A stretch of DNA of 64,000 nucleotides, taken from assembly GCF_018687715.1 (NCBI RefSeq), contig NC_056752.1:11223501-11287500 (forward strand), written 5' to 3'. Each line of letters begins with the position of its first letter. Position 1 is the stretch's first letter. The notes beneath the pieces were generated by a model. The model did not search any database, had not been told where the DNA came from, and saw only the letters and a list, made by a program, of their open reading frames with translations. This stretch comes from Carya illinoinensis (Eukaryota; Streptophyta; Magnoliopsida; Fagales; Juglandaceae). A program made the translations under genes and the position numbers. Below are positions 44,187 to 52,939 of the stretch, piece after piece.

Positions 44187-46781
44187 CTAGGGAGCATCCA
44201 TCCTTCGAAATTTTATTGAAAAGTTCCATTGCTTTATCAATATTGTTAACATCACAAAAGCATTAATCAAGGTTGTCAACGTCACAGCATTGCCTATCAG
44301 ACCTTCACTTCGCATTTCATTGAAGAATTGAACTGCACTATTGATCCTCCCATGTCTGCACATACCACCAACCAAAGTATTAAGGGTGATTACATCAGGA
44401 AATACTCTTTCCTTGTTCATCTGCTCAAAGAGCTCCTGTGCCCCCTCAATTTCGCCAGCTTTGCAGAACCCATGAATCAAGCAATTATAGGTAACAGTAT
44501 CTGGCATACATTTATTTTCAGATCTCATCTGATGCATCAAAGTCAACCCTTCTTCTTGCCTCCCAACTTTACAAAGTCCATCAATCAAAGTATTATATGT
44601 GATTACATTAGGTTCAACAGAAAACCCATCATTCCCTCCTTTCATTTTCTCAAAAACCTCCATTGCTTTATCAATATTGTTAACGTTACAAAAAGCCTTA
44701 ATCAAGGTTGTAAACGTCACAGCATCACCTTTCAGACCTTCACGTTGCATTTCATCAAAGAATTGAACTGCACTATTGATCCTCCCATGTCTGCACATAC
44801 CATCAACCAAACTATTAAGCGTGATTACATCAGGAAATACTCTTTCCTTGTTCATCTGCTCAAAGAGCTCCTGTGCCCCCTCAATTTCGCCAGCTTTGCA
44901 GAACCCATGAATCAAGCAATTATAGGTAACAGTATCTGGCATACATTTATTTTCAGATCTCATCTGGTCCATCAAAGTCAACCCTTCTTCTTGCCTCCCA
45001 ACTTTACAAAGTCCATCAATCAAAATATTATATGTGATTACATTAGGTTCAACAGAAAACCCATCATTCCCTCCTTTCATTTTCTCAAAAACCTCCATTG
45101 CTTTATCAATATTGTTAACGTTACAAAAAGCTTTAATCAAGGTTGTAAACGTCACAGCATCACCTTTCAGACCTTCACGTTGCATTTCATCAAAGAATTG
45201 AACTGCACTATTGATCCTCCCATGTCTGCACATACCATCAACCAAAGTATTAAGGGTGATTACATCAGGAAATACTCTTTCCTTGTTCATCTGCTCAAAG
45301 AGCTCCTGTGCCCTCTCAATTTCGTCAGCTTTGCAGAACCCATGAATCAAGCAATTATAGGTAACAGTATCTGGCATACATTTATTTTCAGATCTCATCT
45401 GATGCATCAAAGTCAACCCTTCTTCTTGCCTCCCAACTTTACAAAGTCCATCAATCAAAGTATCATATGTGATTACATTAGGTTCAACAGAAAACCCATC
45501 ATTCCCTCCTTTCATTTTCTCAAAAACCTCCATTGCTTTATCAATATTGTTAACGTTACAAAAAGCTTTAATCAAGGTTGTAAACGTCACAGCATCACCT
45601 TTCAGACCTTCACGTTGCATTTCATCAAAGAATTGAACTGCACTATTGATCCTCCCATGTCTGCACATACCATCAACCAAACTATTAAGCGTGATTACAT
45701 CAGGAAATACTCTTTCCTTGTTCATCTGCTCAAAGAGCTCCTGTGCCCCCTCAATTTCGCCAGCTTTGCAGAACCCATGAATCAAGCGATTATAGGTAAC
45801 AGTATCTGGCATACATTTATTTTCAGATCTCATCTGGTCCATCAAAGTCAACCCTTCTTCTTGCCTCCCAACTTTACAAAGTCCATCAATCAAAATATTA
45901 TATGTGATTACATTAGGTTCAACAGAAAACCCATCATTCCCTCCTTTCATTTTCTCAAAAACCTCCATTGCTTTATCAATATTGTTAATGTTACAAAAAG
46001 CTTTAATCAAGGTTGTAAACGTCACAGCATCACCTTTCAGACCTTCACGTTGCATTTCATCAAAGAATTGAACTGCACTATTGATCCTCCCATGTCTGCA
46101 CATACCATCAACCAAAGTATTAAGCGTGATTACATTAGGAATTACTCTTTCCATGTTCATCCGATCAAAGAGTTCTTGTGCCCTCTCAATTTCGTCAGCT
46201 TTGCAGAACCCATGAATCAAGCAATTATAGGTACCAGTATCTGGCATACATTTATTTTCAGATCTCATCTGATGCATCAAAGTCAACCCTTCTTCTTGCC
46301 TCCCAACTTTACAAAGTGCATCAATCAAAGTATTATATGTGATTACATTAGGTTCAACAGAAAACCCATCATTCCCTCCTTTCATTTTCTCAAAAACCTC
46401 CATTGCTTTATCAATATTGTTAACATTACAAAAAGCTTTAATCAAGGCTGTAAACGTCACAGCGTTGCCTTTCAGCCCTTCACTTTGCATTTCATCGAAG
46501 AACTGAACTGCACTATTGATTCTCCCATGTCTGCACATACCATCAACCAAAGTATTAAGGGTGATTACATCAGGACATACTCTTTCCTTGTTCATCTGAT
46601 CAAAGAGCTCTTGTGCCCTCTCAATTTCTCCAGCTTTGCAGAACCCATCAATCAAGCAATTATAGGTAACAGTATCTGGCATACATTTATTTTCAGATCT
46701 CATCTGGTCCATCAAAGTCAACCCTTCTTCTTGCCTCCCAACTTTACAAAGTCCATCAATCAAAGTATTATATGTGATTAC
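44172..46781 (-). repeat. six in-frame 435-bp tandem units encoding four PPR motifs each
   Basis: Unit starts (codon V of VITYN) fall at 46781, 46346, 45911, 45476, 45041 and 44606: exactly 435 bp = 145 codons each time. Motif lengths are 36+35+35+39. In units 1-5 the fourth motif is chimeric: its first half matches PPR1 motif AVTF..AFCN.NNIDKAME, its second half matches the motif preceding the block (VFEKMKGG..G.SVEP). Unit 6 ends with the original, non-chimeric motif. Confidence 0.95.
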
Positions 46782-47930
46782 ATCAGGTTCAACAGACAAC
46801 CCATCACTCACTCCTTTCATTTTCTCAAAAACCACCAGTGCCTCATCGACCCTCCGAGACTTGCACATATGATTAATAAGGATTCCAAAAGTTACCACAT
46901 TTGGTTGAATATCCATCTCTTTCATCTCGGTCATGAGCGTATTCATCCTTTCAAAATCCCCATCCCTTCCCAACCCCGTCAAGAGTGCATTGCAAGAAGC
47001 GGCTTCCAAAGTACCACCAGCCTTCATCACGTCATGTAAAACTTCCCAAGCACGACCTATCTTCTTATTCCTGCACAACTTGGTAATCAATTGCGTAAGT
47101 TTAAAGGTATCTGGAAACACACGGTGTTCAAGTAATTTTGACACCAACCCAAAAATCTCCTCGTCACTAATACTTCTTCCAAACCACTCCATTCTCGACA
47201 ATGCAGCAAAAACAACATCACCTGTAATATCATTAGGCGGACAGTGCGCACCTGGTTGAAGCATTTCATCAAGCATGTTAAGAGCCTTGACGATGCGCCC
47301 TGATCTGAATAGCACATCAACCACCACATTGTAAAAGTGCGTGTTTTTTAGAGACGGGTTTAGCTCGTCAACTACAGCCAGCGCCTCGTCCACCCTTGCG
47401 GCCCTTCCCAAGCAACGAACAAGAAGTTTTGCGCCATAAACTGTAAGCGGGATATTCCGCTCTTTGGACGTCCTATAAAGCTCTAACAGCTTGTTCTGCG
47501 AATCAGGTTCGCGATTAGCGAGCTCGAAGATGGCCTGGAACGTGAAGGACAATGATTTTAACTCTTGTGAAGGCGAATTTGATCGGATGTAATCGAAGAA
47601 CTCGAGGGCTTTGGAAGAATAGGCCAATCGAAGCGCGATTTTTGGAAAAATACGAGGAGAGGAAGGAGACGAAGAGGAAAAGAGGAGTTGGTGAAGTTGG
47701 GTAGGGCTGGAGTGCCCATCTTCTAAGGCTTGGAAGAGTTGGACTGCTTCGTTTATCAACGATTTCTCGTCTTGTGCTAGTGGTTGTGGTGGTGGATTGG
47801 GTTCGGTAGAGAGGTGGTGGTGGAGGGGATAGTAAGGGATTGCGGGTGTCTGGGGTTTGAGCAGACAGAGGCGGAGGAGGAAGACTCTGGATTGTTTGGA
47901 TGAAGAAAGTGGGACGCTCATTTTGTTCAA
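44187..47930 (-). CDS. expanded P-class PPR protein, C-terminally truncated (PPR2)
   Basis: One open frame of 1247 residues, paralogous to PPR1 from the shared MNKMSVPL start. A mitochondrial-type presequence is followed by the same N-terminal region and first four motifs. A four-motif block (VITYNTLIDGLCKVGR.. / VTYNCLIHGFCKAGEI.. / VITLNTLVDGMCRHGR.. / VTFTTLIKAFCNVNNI..) present once in PPR1 is repeated six times here, giving about 27 motifs. The frame ends in 26 non-homologous residues (from ~FVMLTILIKQW) after a one-base deletion, losing the PPR1-like C-terminus. Whether the truncated protein is made is unknown; the repeat tract has no stop. A Mutator-like element sits 59 bp upstream of the ATG. 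Confidence 0.75.
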   Translation of the reverse strand: MNKMSVPLSSSKQSRVFLLRLCLLKPQTPAIPYYPLHHHLSTEPNPPPQPLAQDEKSLINEAVQLFQALEDGHSSPTQLHQLLFSSSSPSSPRIFPKIALRLAYSSKALEFFDYIRSNSPSQELKSLSFTFQAIFELANREPDSQNKLLELYRTSKERNIPLTVYGAKLLVRCLGRAARVDEALAVVDELNPSLKNTHFYNVVVDVLFRSGRIVKALNMLDEMLQPGAHCPPNDITGDVVFAALSRMEWFGRSISDEEIFGLVSKLLEHRVFPDTFKLTQLITKLCRNKKIGRAWEVLHDVMKAGGTLEAASCNALLTGLGRDGDFERMNTLMTEMKEMDIQPNVVTFGILINHMCKSRRVDEALVVFEKMKGVSDGLSVEPDVITYNTLIDGLCKVGRQEEGLTLMDQMRSENKCMPDTVTYNCLIDGFCKAGEIERAQELFDQMNKERVCPDVITLNTLVDGMCRHGRINSAVQFFDEMQSEGLKGNAVTFTALIKAFCNVNNIDKAMEVFEKMKGGNDGFSVEPNVITYNTLIDALCKVGRQEEGLTLMHQMRSENKCMPDTGTYNCLIHGFCKADEIERAQELFDRMNMERVIPNVITLNTLVDGMCRHGRINSAVQFFDEMQREGLKGDAVTFTTLIKAFCNINNIDKAMEVFEKMKGGNDGFSVEPNVITYNILIDGLCKVGRQEEGLTLMDQMRSENKCMPDTVTYNRLIHGFCKAGEIEGAQELFEQMNKERVFPDVITLNSLVDGMCRHGRINSAVQFFDEMQREGLKGDAVTFTTLIKAFCNVNNIDKAMEVFEKMKGGNDGFSVEPNVITYDTLIDGLCKVGRQEEGLTLMHQMRSENKCMPDTVTYNCLIHGFCKADEIERAQELFEQMNKERVFPDVITLNTLVDGMCRHGRINSAVQFFDEMQREGLKGDAVTFTTLIKAFCNVNNIDKAMEVFEKMKGGNDGFSVEPNVITYNILIDGLCKVGRQEEGLTLMDQMRSENKCMPDTVTYNCLIHGFCKAGEIEGAQELFEQMNKERVFPDVITLNSLVDGMCRHGRINSAVQFFDEMQREGLKGDAVTFTTLIKAFCNVNNIDKAMEVFEKMKGGNDGFSVEPNVITYNTLIDGLCKVGRQEEGLTLMHQMRSENKCMPDTVTYNCLIHGFCKAGEIEGAQELFEQMNKERVFPDVITLNTLVGGMCRHGRINSAVQFFNEMRSEGLIGNAVTLTTLINAFVMLTILIKQWNFSIKFRRMDAP

Positions 47931-47988
47931 GCGAAGATGCTACGCCGCTCATGCCCAGTTGAACGGCTCTTTTCTTGGTTTTTGACAG

Positions 47989-48994
47989 GAGAAAAGCTTC
48001 GAGCCGGTCGTCTTTAAAATCTGTTTTTACAGCCAACAAATAATAAGTCGCCACCTATGCATTTCATAAAATCTATCATTGCATCCGGCTACACCCGATT
48101 TTCCTCTGTTTCTTTCTCCCCCTCTTTGCCGAAAGACTCATCCTTCTCCTTCTTTCTCTGCCGAAAACACTCAAGAGTTTTCCATCTCCCCCATGAGCTC
48201 ACAGTCTGGCTCTCCCGCACGCATCACGCAGGCATATTCATTGCAATTCCCCTTTTTCTTTCTCCCCCTCTCTGCCGAAAATTCTTATCCTTCTTTGCCG
48301 TAAACACTCTCATCTCTCCATCTCCCACGAGCTCAGTCCTGCTCTCCTGCACACATCACGCAGGTAATTTCTTCTACATTTTACGTAGATGAGTTTCTTC
48401 TCTTCATTTTATTGAGATTATGATTTTTTTTTTCTTGAGGGGGAGAAAAAAAAAAACAATGCCGACAAACACCCAGCCACCCACAGAAGAACCCGACGGC
48501 CACAAAATCACCCTCAGATGACGCCGACAAGCACCAAGGTTGCCGACAGACCCCAAAATGACAACCCAAAACCGAGAACCAATGTCCACTCCAAAATAAA
48601 TAAATAAATAAAAATAAAAATTCAATGTTCACTAGAAAATTCAAAGCCACAAGGTTTGATGCTACAGAAATCAACGACCCCCACAAAGTCGTTGAATTTG
48701 TGGCTATCGATAAGGTATGGTTTGTGCTCTCTGGTTCAGTCGCCGTGAGCTGGATTTCATTTGCCATATTTGTGGCTATCATTAGCTTCCGAGAATAACA
48801 GTGTGCCTGTCGGCACCTTCTGTTGTGGATACTCTTCGTGGGTTTCAGATTCAAGAAAGAGGGGGAGAAAGAAACAAAGGAAAATCGGATGTAGCCGGGC
48901 GCAAGGATGGATTTTATGAAATGCATAGGTGGCGACTTATTATTTGTTGGCTGTAAAAACAGATTTTAAAGACGACCGGCTCCAAGCTTTTCTC
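47989..48994. mobile_element. Mutator-like element (non-autonomous, possible Pack-MULE)
   Basis: TTTTGACAG at 47980-47988 and 48995-49003 is a perfect 9-bp target duplication. Terminal inverted repeats of ~138 bp (47989-48126 and 48857-48994) begin GAGAAAAGCTT.GAGCCGGTCG and are ~93% alike by eye. The 730-bp interior has no transposase. It carries two copies of a ~150-bp GC-rich stretch ('CCATGAGCTCA..TC.GGCTCTCC..CACGCATCACGCAGG') ending in a splice-donor-like CAGGTAATTT, suggesting a captured host 5' exon. Confidence 0.93.
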
Positions 48995-49003
48995 TTTTGA
49001 CAG

Positions 49004-50068
49004 AGCGGCACGCCCTTTGGGGTCGGTTTTGAAAAAAACAAAAAAGGCAATGCTTTGGTTCAACACAGCATGGTTACACGTACGCTGAGTCTGGGCTGCC
49101 TTTGCTCTTTTCTGCTGTGGCCTGCCGTGGGTAGACTTTTTTGCATGGACTTTGGTACCCTCTTCTTTTATTCTCATCTTTCTTTTTCTGGTTGTTTAAT
49201 TGTTTTTAATTGGTTTTCTTCTGAAAAAGTTTATGGATTTCGTTTTTGCATTATTTTTTCATGTTTGATTTTTCAACAAAAATGTATGGGCTTCATTTTT
49301 TTCTCATAGACCATGGCGAGTACTGTTTTGTTTATTAATTTTATTGGTGTTTCAGAGATAGGATTCAACTGATTCGCCACAATAAACGCTCTGATCACCA
49401 ATGGGCTTGAACCATGGAAGCCCATATGGTCCATCTCAAGAACCATCTCCCACCGCTATTGATACATTGCATGACACCGGATGGATGGTCATGCTCTGTG
49501 AATGTGCATGCCTATAAGGGCCATGACAACTCATTAACAAAATATTTGTAATTTCATAAAGATTACAAGTTTTTTTTTCCTGATTTATTTTTATATTTAT
49601 ATTTCTGACTACACATGTTTTTATAAATCACGATAATTTATAAAAAGAATCTTTTGTGACTAAATAAAAAAATTATCTATTTACTTATATAATCATAATA
49701 AATCAATGTGATGATGTGTAAAATATTAAAAATAAAAAAATATTAATATTTAAATTTTAAAATTTAAATTAAAAAACAAAATATTGATGAAATAAAACTG
49801 CTACTCAACAAGAACTTAATACCATTCCAAAATATTTCTCTTATTTAGTGATAGTGGTGGGAATCAAGAAGGAAATATTGAGTTGCTTTTGAATTTAGGA
49901 ATGAGTCGTAATTAATTTAGAAATAAAATAGGCTTTTTTTTTTTTTTTTAAATTAGTGTTTGTTTCTCGCTATTATTTTAGATTATTTCATTTATGAGTA
50001 GGGTTTTATAGAGATTTGCATCGTCATTCAATGTTGGGGGATATAATAGTTGTGGGTCTTTTACTCCA
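49004..50068. other. intergenic between MULE and Tat-like copy B; no gene confirmed
   Basis: Begins with sequence that would be contiguous with the PPR2 upstream region if the MULE were removed. A conserved-looking stretch at 49350-49500 follows a possible acceptor (TTGGTGTTTCAG) but gives no domain I recognise. The remainder is AT-rich, with a T16 run at 49935. Confidence 0.5.
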
Positions 50069-50665
50069 TGTTAGGGGGTATTTTCGTCAGGCCCCATGAG
50101 CCATGGGAACGTCGGCCCGAGCCCAAAAAGGTCCCCTTTGGTAGTCCGGGGCAGGTCCCAGACCCATGCTAGTGGGGCTGGCTCCAAACCTGAACAAGTC
50201 GGAAGTAATCATCAATATTGAGATGAGACGTTGCAGAAGGACATGGGAAACTATGATCGGGGGAAAAGGGGAAGAGACGGCTCCAGGCAACTTTGCCAGA
50301 GACCCACTCCACATTAAATGCCTGACACCAAGAAAACTATGCCGCATTAAATGCAGCATGACGATGAAGACTCAGGGGAGAGGCATCCCTCTGCCCCATA
50401 ACACAGGGCATGGCCCACCTGACCTAAAGGACCAAGTATAAAGGTCACCCAAAACTGCGAGGTAAGAGAGGTTGAACTCAAGTTTATTGCGAATTATACT
50501 CCACTGTTGTCTTCTTCTTCTTTAAAGCATTTTTTTATCTCTATACTAACTTTGGCATCAGAGGTTTCCCTAGCCACCCCTCTCTCCCATCAAGATTTGA
50601 CTCGAGCAAAGACCCGATTCAACTGAGCGACCCGATCCAAGGGCGTATGAAACACGACGTTAACA
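50069..50665 (+). repeat. 5' LTR of Tat-like copy B
   Basis: 597 bp from TGTTAGGGGG to ACGTTAACA (inverted TGTTA/TAACA ends). A TATA-like TATAAAGG is at about 50435-50442. The 3' end is fixed by the TTTGGCGCCGTCTGTGGG that follows. Confidence 0.75.
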
Positions 50666-50685
50666 TTTGGCGCCGTCTGTGGGAT
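50666..50685 (+). other. primer-binding site region
   Basis: TTTGGCGCCGTCTGTGGGAT directly after the LTR. TGGCGCC(G) starts are typical of primer-binding sites in plant Tat/Athila-type Ty3/gypsy elements. Confidence 0.75.
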
Positions 50686-50766
50686 TTGACTAATCTTACA
50701 GTCCAGTGTGTCCTTCGTATGCCTGAGATGACCTGTTCTCATTTGGCATGGGAGAAGGACGAAGGC

Positions 50767-51860
50767 ATGGCAAGCGGCATGGAAGCAATGTTGGCCGCTA
50801 TGGAACAGCTCATTGAAAGACTCAATAACGAGGTGAAGGACCTTCGGGAGGAAAAACAAACCCTTAAGGATATCTTCCTGCAACTTGATACACCAGGATG
50901 AGCCCAGTGTCAGCAAACACCATTCAAGAAAAGAGGAGGAGGGTGACAATGCCCAAGACGAAAGGAAACACAAGCAACAGGACCTGCGTAACCTTCAGGG
51001 AAAGTATGAGGAGGTATTGAAAAAGATGGGCAGCTTGTCCTCAATAGACCAATTACTGGTCAACATGAGCCTACCATACAACGCGTAGGTAATGGCGGTC
51101 CCATTGCCACCAAAGTTCTGAATCCCGCCCATGGACGCATATGATAGGACTTAAGACCTGGTGGAGCACTTTGAGACCTTCAAGGCCCACATGACATTGC
51201 ATGAGTACCCCAGGGAAGTGGCATGCAGGGCCTTCCCGTTGACCCTGAAGGGACCTACAAGAACGTGGTTTGGATCCTTGGTGCCTGGATCCATCGAGAA
51301 GTTCGATGAGCCGGCCTACTTGTTCCTCACTCAATTTATGGCCAGACGAAGACGCTCGGCCGCTTACCTCCTCAACATCAAGCAAAAGGAAGATGAGAGC
51401 CTGAAGGCTTACCTGGCCAGGTTCAAAAGCAGATGATTATGGAAGACCAAGATGAGAAGAACACGCTGGCAATGTTGCTCGAAGGGGTTTGGCCCCGATC
51501 GATGTTCATGGCTAAGTTGGCAAAAAAGACTCTTGCCACCCTTCGAGAGTTCATGGACCAGGCCAATAACTTCATCAATGTATAGGATACCCTCCTCGCC
51601 CTGACCAAGCCCTGACAGAAGGAGATGGAGGGAACACACAAGAAGGAAAAGGCCTTGACCAAAGGCCCCACCTAGGAGAGGATGGAACATAAACGGCAGG
51701 AGTCGAGAAAGGAGGAGCCCGCTGTAAGAGGCATGCAACACAGGTTCGACCATTCAACGTTTACTATCACATAGGTGGAGAAGCGGCACACCGAGGGGGA
51801 ATGTTGCTACTGCACCCACAATCGAACCACTTCTCACCACACCTGGGAGTGCTGATCACC
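50767..51860 (+). pseudogene. Tat-like gag (broken)
   Basis: Starts MASGMEAMLAAMEQLIERLN with a coiled-coil-like N-terminus (stop near 50900). The gag core is at 51161-51436 (EHFETFKAHMTLHEYPREVA ... FPLTLKGPTRTWFGSLVPGS ... RSAAYLLNIKQKEDESLKAY). Another piece (LLEGVWPRSMFMAKLAKKTL) follows, and a cysteine/histidine cluster ECCYCTHNRTTSHHTWEC near 51800. At least seven in-frame stops or shifts separate the pieces, so no functional Gag is encoded here. Confidence 0.8.
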
Positions 51861-52149
51861 TCCAACAGGCTACCGTCCACTACGGTATCCACCCTCCTAG
51901 TGGAGAGAGCAGTCGTGGAGGCGGTGTTCCAGGGAGAGGAGTCCCACCCGTGAATACCAACATAAGGGGCAGGAGAGCCCGAGAAGATGAGACACACAAT
52001 GCCAGCCGCCCCCACCCTTTCAGCAGGTGTACTAGGCGGTTCCCCCTGGAGGGGAGATTCGCACCATTGCGGGAAGTTTCATCAGTGGAGGGGCCCAAGC
52101 TAGTCTTGGAGAAAAGCCCACGCTAGAGAGGCTCAATACCAAGAAGTTT

Positions 52150-52640
52150 ACTCAGCCTTCTATAGACCTGCGAAGCTCCCTCAAACCGAGCCCGCTCCTT
52201 TAATTTCCTTCAAGGAAGCTGACGAGGAAGGGGTATTCTATTCGCATGATGACGCACTGGTGGTCACCAACTTCACCACTAGAAGAATCCTCATCGACAA
52301 TGGCAGCTCGGCGGACATCTTGTTCTGGGATGCATTCACCCTCATGGGGATAGACGCAGCTCGGCTCCAACCAACCCCAGTGTTGCTCAAAGGCTTTTTG
52401 GGAGAAACGGTCTAGCCGGTGGGGATCATCGCTCTGTCAATCATGCTAGGCAACCCGCCCTACGTCGCCTCAGTTATGGTCAAATTTTTGGTAGTAAAGA
52501 CTCATTCCTCTTACAACACCATCATCAGCCACCAGTCACTCAACCAGTTATGAGCCATCACCTCCACCTACCACCTAAAAATCAAGTTTCCTACGGTTCA
52601 AGAAATCGATGAAATTCGGGGGGAGCAGACCTCAGTACGG
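52150..52640 (+). pseudogene. retroviral-type aspartic protease (broken)
   Basis: Plus-strand frame shows SFKEADEEGVFYSHDDALVV, TRRILIDNGSSADILFWDAF (the active-site region, D-N-G instead of D-T/S-G) and MVKFLVVKTHSSYNTIISH, then STYHLKIKFPTVQ. This is the characteristic Tat/Athila-type protease-to-RT entry. Two stops (about 52412 and 52551) interrupt it. The RT that should follow is absent. Confidence 0.8.
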
Positions 52641-52939
52641 GAATACTAGATGGAGATAAAGTCCATCGAGGGGGAGGCGACACTCGGGCATGCGCCGATC
52701 TTGAAATCGGGACAAGCTCCCATTAGGTTGCAAGCTATCTTAACAAGGAGAAAGGAGGAGGGGCGCATGCCAAGAAGAGAGGACAACTGGTTGCCTCCCC
52801 GTTTTCTCACATTTTTATTTTTATTTTTATTTTTATTTTTTGTTAGCATACTTCGTAAATATGAACTTGTTGTAGATTAATGAAAATATTGGATCTCTTT
52901 CAAGAAACTTGCAAAAACAATAGATGACTATGATTCTCA

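Noticed and set aside
44172..46781. Assembly artefact as explanation for the 435-bp repeats
   Set aside because: Not excluded, but units differ at scattered sites, the fourth motif is chimeric in all but the last unit, and exact spacing with internal variants fits biology better. Kept as a caveat.
44328..47039. 903-codon ORF on the plus strand opposite PPR2
   Set aside because: It is the antisense shadow of the 435-bp repeat array: because 435 is a multiple of three and the unit has no stop in that frame, it stays open. PPR1's antisense is open for only ~80 codons.
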